Shown here one piece after another: positions 35,050 through 42,999 of a DNA stretch of 64,000 nt. Origin of the DNA: Bacteroidota bacterium. GTDB taxonomy: Bacteria; Bacteroidota; Bacteroidia; Flavobacteriales; Flavobacteriaceae. Location: positions 1 to 64,000 of the forward strand of contig JAJRRO010000051.1 in NCBI GenBank assembly GCA_024279425.1. The letters run 5' to 3'. Position 1 is the first letter of the stretch. Every line of letters starts with the position of its first letter. The notes below the pieces were generated by a model. It saw nothing but the letters and a program-made list of their open reading frames with translations, was not told where the DNA came from and did no database searches. The position numbers and the translations under genes were made by a program.

Positions 35050-36003
35050 TTACTTAACCACTTCGAATGTAAGTATCAAAGCATGGGTATTTATCCCGAT
35101 TATCGAGGCGTCCTGCCCTGCTGCCATAAACATCGCAATTCTCATGGAATCATCATTGATCTCTTGGACTATGACTTTACTTTGAAAGTCTAAAAAGCCA
35201 ACAAATTCAGTACCTGAAAAATCAAGCGTGGTGACATCATTAAACGTTAGTGCTCCTCCAGGGCCGTAAACTGAAGACGTTGTGAAATCTTCATTCTCGA
35301 CATAGGTAAACGTAGCATTTGCCTCAGGGGAATACAGTCCGGTACAAAGTCCAAAATCTATACCGTTACTATTTACGATTCCTGCTCCTCCAGTAGTGAC
35401 AAACTGATAAACTATCCCTCCGAAGGCCGCTCCATCCGCCTTTACGTCATGTCCATAGCTTCCGTCAAAATGAAACGTATATTCATCATCATAAACCTCT
35501 CCCATACCCAAACCTGCTCCAAATATACCCGCAGGTAATGGAACCGGAGTACCTGGAGATACAGAAAGCTCAGCATCCGCATTAGCGAAATAATCAAAAT
35601 CGGAATGATTACCTGAAAGCTTCCAGGTCTTCCCATTTACAGCAGTAGGCCCGCCAGTTAACAATACGTAGGGTGTAAGTGCAATTGCCAATTCAGTTTC
35701 TGATGTAACAATTGCCCCGCTGGGACCAGTTGCAGTTAAGGTAGCGCTATAGTACCCCCCATCCGTATAATTATGTACTGGATTTTGTTCGTTACTTGTT
35801 TGTCCATCCCCAAAATCCCAAGACCAACTTACAGCACTATGTGTCAAGCCCTGAAAGGCAACCTTCTTGTCATCAACACTATGGGAAATAACCGCCGAAA
35901 GTGGGGAAATCTCTTTATCAATCTCATCTGAACTACAAGATGACAATATCAGCAGCAAGGAAAACATCATTCCTGAAAATATTTTTACGTTTATTTTATC
36001 CAT
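35050..36003 (-). CDS. PKD-domain surface lipoprotein, probable glycan-binding protein
   Basis: The 317-residue protein has a lipoprotein signal (LLLILSSCSSDEIDKE) followed by a PKD domain (about 35-110: WSWDFGDGQTSNEQNPVHNYTDGGYYSATLT). The rest is beta-rich with no recognised motif (TWKLSGNHSDFDYF, DEYTFHFDGSYGHDV), resembling surface glycan-binding proteins that precede or follow SusCD. It is the first gene of the minus-strand locus, 53 bases before susC, unlike the usual SusE/F position after susD. Assignment as SusE-like is inference. Confidence 0.72.
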   Translation of the reverse strand: MDKINVKIFSGMMFSLLLILSSCSSDEIDKEISPLSAVISHSVDDKKVAFQGLTHSAVSWSWDFGDGQTSNEQNPVHNYTDGGYYSATLTATGPSGAIVTSETELAIALTPYVLLTGGPTAVNGKTWKLSGNHSDFDYFANADAELSVSPGTPVPLPAGIFGAGLGMGEVYDDEYTFHFDGSYGHDVKADGAAFGGIVYQFVTTGGAGIVNSNGIDFGLCTGLYSPEANATFTYVENEDFTTSSVYGPGGALTFNDVTTLDFSGTEFVGFLDFQSKVIVQEINDDSMRIAMFMAAGQDASIIGINTHALILTFEVVK

Positions 36004-36257
36004 AAGACTTTTTTTATTGCGGTGTAAAACTGAATCTATTTCGAGATATGCGTCTAAACAAATGTTATATAAATGTTAAATCACATTGTATTTTTCCCAA
36101 AATTATACTTAAATCAACCCATTTTATAAAGGTATTTTATTAAAAATACATTAAATATTACCCCAAGGTTTAATATTTTACATTTATTTTTACCAAAAGA
36201 GCGAATATTCTTATCTCATAAGATTAAGTCCGATGATTCATTTTTCAACATATTTTC
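36004..36257. promoter_or_regulatory. divergent intergenic region between SusCD locus and hydrolase run
   Basis: This AT-rich 254-base gap separates two long opposite transcription units. On the minus strand TAATTTTG (36098-36105) matches the flavobacterial -7 consensus TAnnTTTG and would leave a leader of about 90 bases to the PKD-lipoprotein ATG. A -33 TTG at the usual 17-23 spacing was not found. No convincing plus-strand promoter was seen. Confidence 0.35.
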
Positions 36258-37556
36258 ATGAAACATAATTTTTCCCCAATAAGTATTTCCAAAATGGCAG
36301 TTGCATTGATTACCATGTTCTTGTTTATTGGCACTTACTCTAATGCTCAAGAATTAAAGGTTGGATCCGCCAAACGAATTATCACCCCGAATCCCTTAAT
36401 TGCGGTTTCGGGTGGAGTGGGAACGCCAAATCCTGCCCATATTAAAAAAGGAGATTTGTTCGTAAGGGCAATGGTACTTGCTAAAGGTGTTGAAAAAATC
36501 GCCATTGTAAATATTGACAATATTGGTTGGCCGGCTGCGCTAGGTGACCGATCAAGACAATTAATAAAGGGTATTCCTCCCGAGAACGTTCTTATTGGTG
36601 CCACCCATACCCATAGCGCACCCGACGCCTACGCATTTCCGAATGCAACGGGAGGTCACAGTGCCGATCTTGACTATTTAGATCGATGTGTTACTTTAGT
36701 GGCAGATGCCGTGAACGAAGCCATTCGAAATTTAGAACCAGCCGATCTCAAAATTGAGGTCGGAAAGGCGGAAGGTAAAATAGCATACAATTACTACGCC
36801 CCGAAACTGTACGACTCCCGTTGTGGTGTAATACAGGCTATTGGGACCAAGGGAAAGAATAAAGGCAAGGCCATAGTTACCCTGGTCAACTACGCAATAC
36901 ATCCCGAGGTGATTGGTAACAGTCGTGATATTTTGACTCCAGATTTAATTGGGCCCCTCTATGACCGAATAGAGGCTAAAACAGGTGGTATGGCTGTTTT
37001 TATGAATGGTGCCCAAGGGGGTATGGTTACGGCAGACAACCGCTTGGAAGATGGTAAAGAGGTTGCTGATTGGGAAGAATGCAAACGCATAGGTAATCTA
37101 TTGGCTGATGAGGCTCTTCGCATTATCTCCACAGCCCAGGTACAACAAAATCCAGATATCTTTTGTGCAAACAAAACCGTTACTTTCCCGATTGAATCAG
37201 CAATGCTAAAATATATTCTTCAAAATTCCCCTTTAAACTATTCCGGTGGAAATGGCGACTCCATTAGTACTACTTTAAATTTATTGAATATAGGCTCTGC
37301 ACAGATATTGACCATTCCCGGAGAGGCCCTTCCCAACATCGGATATTATTTAAAACGAAAGATGCCCACGGAACACCCCTTCTTGTTTGGGTTGACCAAC
37401 GATGCTTTTGGTTATATTCTAACCAAGGAAGACTTCAACAGTTTTGAACGTTATGAGTATGTAAGCAGAACAAGTTTGGGAGAAAAAACAGGAGAAATAT
37501 TGATTTCCGAATTATTGGGTATGGTTGACAAAAGTCCTCAACCACAAAAAAAATAA
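36258..37556 (+). CDS. neutral/alkaline ceramidase-fold secreted protein, copy 1
   Basis: The 432-residue protein has a signal peptide (ALITMFLFIGTYSNAQE). Its core matches the N-terminal domain of neutral non-lysosomal ceramidases: LKVGSAKRIITP, IGATHTHSAPDA (zinc His pair) and NYAIHPEVIG (third zinc His). The GDVSPN motif carrying the nucleophile Ser of true ceramidases is replaced by MNGAQGGMVTADN. It also lacks the C-terminal domain. It is therefore probably a zinc hydrolase of unknown amide or ester substrate. It heads the plus-strand run and is the first of three such copies. Confidence 0.8.
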   Translation: MKHNFSPISISKMAVALITMFLFIGTYSNAQELKVGSAKRIITPNPLIAVSGGVGTPNPAHIKKGDLFVRAMVLAKGVEKIAIVNIDNIGWPAALGDRSRQLIKGIPPENVLIGATHTHSAPDAYAFPNATGGHSADLDYLDRCVTLVADAVNEAIRNLEPADLKIEVGKAEGKIAYNYYAPKLYDSRCGVIQAIGTKGKNKGKAIVTLVNYAIHPEVIGNSRDILTPDLIGPLYDRIEAKTGGMAVFMNGAQGGMVTADNRLEDGKEVADWEECKRIGNLLADEALRIISTAQVQQNPDIFCANKTVTFPIESAMLKYILQNSPLNYSGGNGDSISTTLNLLNIGSAQILTIPGEALPNIGYYLKRKMPTEHPFLFGLTNDAFGYILTKEDFNSFERYEYVSRTSLGEKTGEILISELLGMVDKSPQPQKK

Positions 37557-37581
37557 ACTATATAAATATTCCATTTCCATT

Positions 37582-38979
37582 ATGAAAAGAGTTCTATCAA
37601 TTTTGCTGGTCCCCATTCTATTTTTATCCTCTTGTAAAAATAATTCTAAAGCCACGGCCGAGGCACAAGGTATAAATGAAATCGAAGTTGAGGCTAAAGT
37701 CACCCCTGAAACAGCCTTGGAAAGTTATCTTAAAATAGAAGACAATGCCTACGCGTGGGAATTAAAAGACACTTATGAAGTCGACAATGTGACGGCCTAT
37801 GATTTGTTGTTGACCTCCCAAAAATGGCGGGAACATACTTGGAAGCACCAATTAACCATATTGGTGCCGAAGGATATCGCGCATGATGGTTCATTATTGT
37901 TTATAACCGGAGGAAGTGTAGAAGATGGTATGCCGCGATGGAAATCAAAGGGAGATTACGACGATACGGCTCCAATGGCCAATATTGCCGAAAAGAACAA
38001 AGCCATAGTAGCCATACTACGCCAAGTACCTATGCAACCTTTATATGATGGAGATTTGGTTGAGGACCAGCTGATTTCCTTTACATTGCACAATTATAAA
38101 AATGACAAGGACCTTACTTGGCCCTTACTCTTTCCCATGGTAAAAAGTGCCGTTCGTGGAATGGACGCCGTACAAGAGTTTTCAAAGGAGAAATTACAAA
38201 AAGAAATTTCCCGGTTTACGGTTACCGGTGCTTCCAAACGTGGCTGGACAACTTGGTTGACCGGAGCAAGCGACAAACGCGTCGAAGCGATTGGCCCTAT
38301 GGTTATTGATGTGCTGAATATGCCTGTAAGTTTGGATTATCATCTAACGGCTTGGAGTGAATACAGTGAACAAATCAACGATTACATTAAGTTGGAAATT
38401 CCTCAGACCGTAAATACAGAAGACGGAAATGCACTTACCCAAATGATCGACCCCTATTCCTATCGAGATAAACTTACTATGCCCAAAATTATATTCATCG
38501 GCACCAATGACGAGTACTGGCCTGTTGACGCGGTCAAGAATTATATTAAAGATATTCCTGGTGAGAATTACATTCACTATACCCCAAATGCTGGGCATAA
38601 TCTTGACGGAGGGGAAAAAGCCTTAAAGGCGTTGAGTGCTTTTTGGGGCAGAACTTTGGATAAAAAACCATATGCCGACCTTAGCTATGAGTTAAGCTCC
38701 GACAAAACCACGGCCATGCTTTCTATAACATCGAATTCCGAGGATCTCAAATCCATTTATCTATGGTCTGCAGATTCTGAAGACCGAGATTTTAGGGATG
38801 AAACTTGGAGTTCGGACAAAATAAATCCAGCCAAGGACAAAACAACTATTCAAAAAATCACCTTTCCAAAAAGCGGGTTCAAGGCATTTTATATGGATTT
38901 GGAATATGAAGACCCCAATGGAGGAACGTACACTAAGAGTACTCGAATGTACCTAGCGGATGACGATGAGATTCTCTAA
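37582..38979 (+). CDS. PhoPQ-activated pathogenicity-related (PqaA-like) lipoprotein
   Basis: The ATG at 37582 gives a lipoprotein signal (LLVPILFLSSCKNNSK); an ATG 57 bases upstream adds residues overlapping the previous gene. The 465-residue product matches the PqaA family: YAWELKDTYEV, SQKWREHTWKHQLTILVP, QVPMQPLYDGDLVEDQLISFT, and FTVTGASKRGWTTWL, an alpha/beta-hydrolase nucleophile elbow (GASKRG). In Salmonella the family is PhoPQ-induced with unclear function. Here it lies 25 bases after the ceramidase-fold gene and overlaps the next hydrolase by 20 bases. Confidence 0.9.
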   Translation: MKRVLSILLVPILFLSSCKNNSKATAEAQGINEIEVEAKVTPETALESYLKIEDNAYAWELKDTYEVDNVTAYDLLLTSQKWREHTWKHQLTILVPKDIAHDGSLLFITGGSVEDGMPRWKSKGDYDDTAPMANIAEKNKAIVAILRQVPMQPLYDGDLVEDQLISFTLHNYKNDKDLTWPLLFPMVKSAVRGMDAVQEFSKEKLQKEISRFTVTGASKRGWTTWLTGASDKRVEAIGPMVIDVLNMPVSLDYHLTAWSEYSEQINDYIKLEIPQTVNTEDGNALTQMIDPYSYRDKLTMPKIIFIGTNDEYWPVDAVKNYIKDIPGENYIHYTPNAGHNLDGGEKALKALSAFWGRTLDKKPYADLSYELSSDKTTAMLSITSNSEDLKSIYLWSADSEDRDFRDETWSSDKINPAKDKTTIQKITFPKSGFKAFYMDLEYEDPNGGTYTKSTRMYLADDDEIL

Positions 38980-39883
38980 AAAAATCAGGAATTGGTTATT
39001 TAGCATTGCTACGATTATCCTATTGATATTTGTTGCATTCAAGCTTGTGGAAACAAAGAGCGACAACTTTCCAGTTTCCAAATACTATGGTTATGATACT
39101 TCAATTCCATTAAGGGATTCTGTTCATATTGCTATTGACACTACAGGTTTCACAACGCTTGCCTTTACGTACAATAGCGTTCACAATAAAAAAGTATCAG
39201 GGCTTTTGAGCCTTCCAAAAAATAGCACACACCCCCTACCCGTAATCATCCTTATGCATGGCTTGGGAGATCATAAAGCCGTGGACTATGTTCAATACGG
39301 GAATGATTTTTTCTTAAAAAATGGTTTTGCCGTACTGCGGATAGACATTAGTGACCACGGTGATCGAAAAGAGGAAGTTTACGAATTCGATTTGACGGGA
39401 ACCTACAAATATTGGTCACGTAATGTCATAACTCAAACTGTTTTTGACCTTCGCCGGGCCACTGATTTTATTGAAACACGGGAAGAGCTGGATTCCAAGA
39501 GAATTGGTTATTATGGCATTAGTCTAGGGGGGATTATAGGCGCGGTTTTTTGCGGTGTGGAAGATCGGATAAAAGTTCCGGTGATAGCCTTGGCAGGCGG
39601 ACAATTGAATTTATTGTACGAAGAAAAGGCCCTCTCCGAGGAAGCCAAGGATTTTGTAAGTATCATTGAACCATTGAATTTCGTTGAGCAAATATCCCCA
39701 CGCCCATTTTTAACGTTGAATGCCAAAAACGACGAAATAGTACCCCCAATGATGAGTAAACTACTTTATAAAGAAGCCAAGGATCCCAAAAATATTATTT
39801 GGTACAATGCAAAACATCGAGATATACCTTTGGATAAGGTCTATCAAGATGGGCTTAACTGGTACAACACCTATTTAAAATAA
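38960..39883 (+). CDS. exported alpha/beta hydrolase (acetyl-xylan-esterase-like)
   Basis: The 307-residue protein has an N-terminal anchor (WLFSIATIILLIFVAF). Oxyanion and core strands IILMHGLGDHKAVD, nucleophile elbow YYGISLGGIIG (Ser), and Asp/His candidates in LTLNAKNDEIVPP and NAKHRDIPL make a complete catalytic triad plausible. It probably removes ester groups from glycans or lipids. Two in-frame ATGs (38960, 38966) are equally plausible starts. Its 20-base overlap with the PqaA-like gene implies coupled translation. Confidence 0.82.
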   Translation: MTMRFSKKIRNWLFSIATIILLIFVAFKLVETKSDNFPVSKYYGYDTSIPLRDSVHIAIDTTGFTTLAFTYNSVHNKKVSGLLSLPKNSTHPLPVIILMHGLGDHKAVDYVQYGNDFFLKNGFAVLRIDISDHGDRKEEVYEFDLTGTYKYWSRNVITQTVFDLRRATDFIETREELDSKRIGYYGISLGGIIGAVFCGVEDRIKVPVIALAGGQLNLLYEEKALSEEAKDFVSIIEPLNFVEQISPRPFLTLNAKNDEIVPPMMSKLLYKEAKDPKNIIWYNAKHRDIPLDKVYQDGLNWYNTYLK

Positions 39884-39903
39884 ACCTTTTAAATTCCTTT
39901 TCA

Positions 39904-40935
39904 ATGAAAACAAATAATATACACCGCCCTCTTTTACGCTATACACTTCTTTGTCTATGCCTTTCCCTTTCTTTGGGAAGCTGCAAGGAAAAAAACAAGC
40001 AAGAGGATAAAAGCAATAATCAAGAAACTTCAGAAGTGGTAGCCTCCAATTGGGCGGAAAAATTAGGTTGGCCAGCCGGCAAAAGAGTGGTAGTGTTACA
40101 TGCCGATGATATTGGCATGTGCCCTGAAGCTAATATCGCAGCAGAAAAACAGCTGGTCGACGGTGTCATACAATCGGCGGCTGTGATGATTCCCTGCCCA
40201 AATGCGAAGGAATTCATTACATGGGCCAAAAACAATCCAAAAATGGATGTTGGTCTGCACCTTACCCTGACCAGCGAATGGAAAAAATACAGGTGGGGAA
40301 CGGTAACCGATGGTTCTGAGGTACCCGGTTTGCTAGATGAGGATGAAAAAATGTGGCATACGGTCTTGCAGGTTGTTCAGAGCGCCTCCGCTGAAGAAGT
40401 TGAAAAAGAGATTCGGGCCCAGATTGAACAATCCATTGCTTGGGGGCATCGTCCAGATCATATTGACACACATATGGGTACATTATTCGGACATCCATCA
40501 TATGTTCAGGCGTATATGAAAGTTGCCATGGAATATGGTATTCCTGCAAATATTATTGACTTGTCAAACAAAGCGGTATTGACCGAATTTAGGAAAAAAG
40601 GCTACCCCATGGATGACAATGTGGTTAAAATGACGGAAAATTATACCCTTCCCAAATTGGATTATTTCTCGAGTGCACCCAATGCAGATACCTATGAAGA
40701 AAAACTGGCGAATTTCAAGGAATTGATCAATTCTTTGGAACCCGGTCTCACCGAAATTATTTTTCATCCATCCATTTTAACGGATAACTTGAAAGGCATT
40801 ACAAATTCATGGCAACAGCGTTCTTGGGAAGCACAAATGTTTTCCGATCCTGAGCTTATCAAATTTTTTGAAGATGAAGGTATCATCTTTACCAACTGGC
40901 AAGAGATTATGGAAAGATTCAACAAAATAAAATAA
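39904..40935 (+). CDS. ChbG/YdjC family deacetylase, lipoprotein
   Basis: The 343-residue protein has a lipoprotein signal (LCLCLSLSLGSCKEKNK). The YdjC fold is clear: VVVLHADDIGMCPEANIA (metal Asp pair), VGLHLTLTSEW (His), RPDHIDTHMGTLFGHP (His) and EIIFHPSI. ChbG removes an acetyl group from chito-oligosaccharides in the cytoplasm; this copy is exported and lipid-anchored, so it would act outside or on the surface. It is 20 bases after the alpha/beta hydrolase in the plus-strand run. Substrate with an N-acetyl-hexosamine is expected by family. Confidence 0.87.
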   Translation: MKTNNIHRPLLRYTLLCLCLSLSLGSCKEKNKQEDKSNNQETSEVVASNWAEKLGWPAGKRVVVLHADDIGMCPEANIAAEKQLVDGVIQSAAVMIPCPNAKEFITWAKNNPKMDVGLHLTLTSEWKKYRWGTVTDGSEVPGLLDEDEKMWHTVLQVVQSASAEEVEKEIRAQIEQSIAWGHRPDHIDTHMGTLFGHPSYVQAYMKVAMEYGIPANIIDLSNKAVLTEFRKKGYPMDDNVVKMTENYTLPKLDYFSSAPNADTYEEKLANFKELINSLEPGLTEIIFHPSILTDNLKGITNSWQQRSWEAQMFSDPELIKFFEDEGIIFTNWQEIMERFNKIK

Positions 40936-41087
40936 CCGGAAGGTAGATTCAATTATCTTAACTCCTTTTATTTCATTTTTTAAAAAATCCATTATTAATG
41001 TCAAAATTTAACGTATATCAAAGAAAATATAACTAGCTCCGAATATGTTAAAAGGGTTTATTTGAATACCAACCAAAATTACGCAAC

Positions 41088-41963
41088 ATGGATTCTACTT
41101 CAGGCATAATACTAGCGGCTTCACTGATCATTATTATGTTCGGAATGGGGTTGTCATTGACCTTGGCCGATTTTAAAAGGGTTTTTAGCTTTCCCAAGGC
41201 TATATGTATTGGGCTACTTTGTCAAATCATCCTATTGCCTGCAATTGGTTATGCTTTGGCCATATCATTGGAATTGTCTCCAACCACAGCAATTGGAGTG
41301 ATGCTCTTGGCGGCTTGCCCCGGTGGGCCGACATCCAATATGCTCACTTATTTGGCTAAAGGCGATCTGGCCCTCTCCGTTTCATTGACGGCCGTGGCAA
41401 GTATTTTGACCATCCTTACGATTCCGATAATAGTACAATTTGCCATAAAATCCTTTTCCAACACCGGTCAGGTTGTAGCAGTGGATGCACTTACAATGAT
41501 AAAACAACTGCTTATAATAGTCATTGTACCCATTTGCATTGGAATGTTGGTAAAGCGTAAATTCTCGGCATTTTCCGCCAAAATGGAAAAGCCTGTAAAA
41601 ATAGCTTCGGCCCTGATCTTTATTTTAGTGGTTGTGGGTATTATAATCAGCATTAGGGATGTTTTTATGAGTTACCTGAACGAAGCCGGGCTACCTGCCA
41701 TATTGTTGAATGTGAGTACCATGACTCTAGGATTTCTATTGGCCGTTTTGTTTAAATTAAATAGGCCCCAAGCAATAAGTATTTCGATTGAGACCGGAAT
41801 CCAGAATGGAACCTTGGCCATAACCTTGGCCACAATTGCATTGAACAATGTCGAATACTCGATAGTACCTGCCATCTATGGTTTATTAATGTTTGGGACC
41901 GCCACGATTATTATTCTCTTTAGGAAACCCTTGGGTGGAAAAGATGAAATATCCATAACGTAG
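41088..41963 (+). CDS. bile-acid:sodium symporter (BASS) family transporter
   Basis: The 291-residue protein has about nine hydrophobic helices and the family core (MGLSLTLADFKRV, AACPGGPTSNMLTYLAKGD LALSVSLT, SIETGIQNGTLAITL). Members import organic acids such as bile acids, pyruvate or pantothenate with sodium. A 152-base gap precedes it, so it may have its own promoter. Its place amid exported esterases and amidases suggests uptake of a released carboxylic acid or acyl product; that is inference. Confidence 0.9.
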   Translation: MDSTSGIILAASLIIIMFGMGLSLTLADFKRVFSFPKAICIGLLCQIILLPAIGYALAISLELSPTTAIGVMLLAACPGGPTSNMLTYLAKGDLALSVSLTAVASILTILTIPIIVQFAIKSFSNTGQVVAVDALTMIKQLLIIVIVPICIGMLVKRKFSAFSAKMEKPVKIASALIFILVVVGIIISIRDVFMSYLNEAGLPAILLNVSTMTLGFLLAVLFKLNRPQAISISIETGIQNGTLAITLATIALNNVEYSIVPAIYGLLMFGTATIIILFRKPLGGKDEISIT

Positions 41964-42034
41964 AGATTATGGTGCTATTGCCATATCAAAGAACATGGCG
42001 TTTTAAAAGAATATACATCAAGATAAGCCAAGAA

Positions 42035-42985
42035 ATGAAAAAGAATTTGTTTGTTTTTTTGTTAGTGGCCTTTGCTAATTTAGGATGCAAAAGTGAACAA
42101 CATGTTTCCATAGCTCCCAAGGGTTATACAAATAACACTACTCTTAAGTTGGCTTATGTTACTGGTGCCCTAAAATTAATCGAAACCGATTTCCCTATTC
42201 CCGAATCTATAAAGGAGCATAAGGATCTAACATATAAGAAGGTAGATTCAATAGCCTTGAAATTGGATATTTATCACGCCAAAACCATTAAAGATACTGC
42301 CCCTCTTATAATTTATATACATGGAGGTGCTTGGAAAAAGGGAGACAAACACGATTATTTGCCCTACCTGATCAGCTACGCTGAAAAAGGCTATGTTACG
42401 GCTACCGTACAATATAGATTTACAGGGGTTGCCAAGTATCCTGCTCAACTATTAGATGTAGAATCCGCTGTAAGATGGTTAAAGCAGCATGCGGATAGTT
42501 ATCACATTAATCCTGGAAAAGTAGCCATAGTCGGTGGCTCGGCCGGCGGTCACTTGGCCCTGATGAATGCGTATTCTAATAACAGTTCAACAACAGACGA
42601 AAACGGATTTTCATCCCAAGTACAGGCTTTGGTCAATTTTTATGGCCCCTCGGATTTGGCTCACCAAGAAGCTAGGAATAAAGAAGTTGTTGAGAATTTA
42701 ATAGGCAAAACTTTTAAAGAGGCTCCAGAGCTATATAAAAGAGCTTCCCCCATAAATTTTATTACTAAAAACGCCCCACCTACCCTAACTTTTCATGGCA
42801 CGTTGGACGAGCTGGTTCCTTTTGAACAATCAGACCGTCTTCATGCAAAGCTTCAGGAGATAGGTGTTCCTTCCTATTATCATAAATTAAAAGGTTGGCC
42901 GCATACCATGGATGTATCGGCAAAAGTAAACGCCTTCTGTCAATATCATATGGATGTGTTTTTTGACAAATACATTCCAAAATAA
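42035..42985 (+). CDS. alpha/beta hydrolase (carboxylesterase-like) lipoprotein
   Basis: The ATG at 42035 is used because it starts a lipoprotein signal (LFVFLLVAFANLGCKSE); 22 additional upstream codons look non-coding. The 316-residue product has the HGG oxyanion motif (IYIHGGAWKKGD), nucleophile elbow VGGSAGGHLAL (Ser), FHGTLDELVP (Asp) and GWPHTMD (His). It belongs to the BD-FAE/hormone-sensitive-lipase group that deacylates glycans or small esters. It follows the BASS transporter by 71 bases and precedes the GH92 gene by 14 bases. Confidence 0.87.
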   Translation: MKKNLFVFLLVAFANLGCKSEQHVSIAPKGYTNNTTLKLAYVTGALKLIETDFPIPESIKEHKDLTYKKVDSIALKLDIYHAKTIKDTAPLIIYIHGGAWKKGDKHDYLPYLISYAEKGYVTATVQYRFTGVAKYPAQLLDVESAVRWLKQHADSYHINPGKVAIVGGSAGGHLALMNAYSNNSSTTDENGFSSQVQALVNFYGPSDLAHQEARNKEVVENLIGKTFKEAPELYKRASPINFITKNAPPTLTFHGTLDELVPFEQSDRLHAKLQEIGVPSYYHKLKGWPHTMDVSAKVNAFCQYHMDVFFDKYIPK

Positions 42986-42999
42986 ACTGCGGTAAGCCT

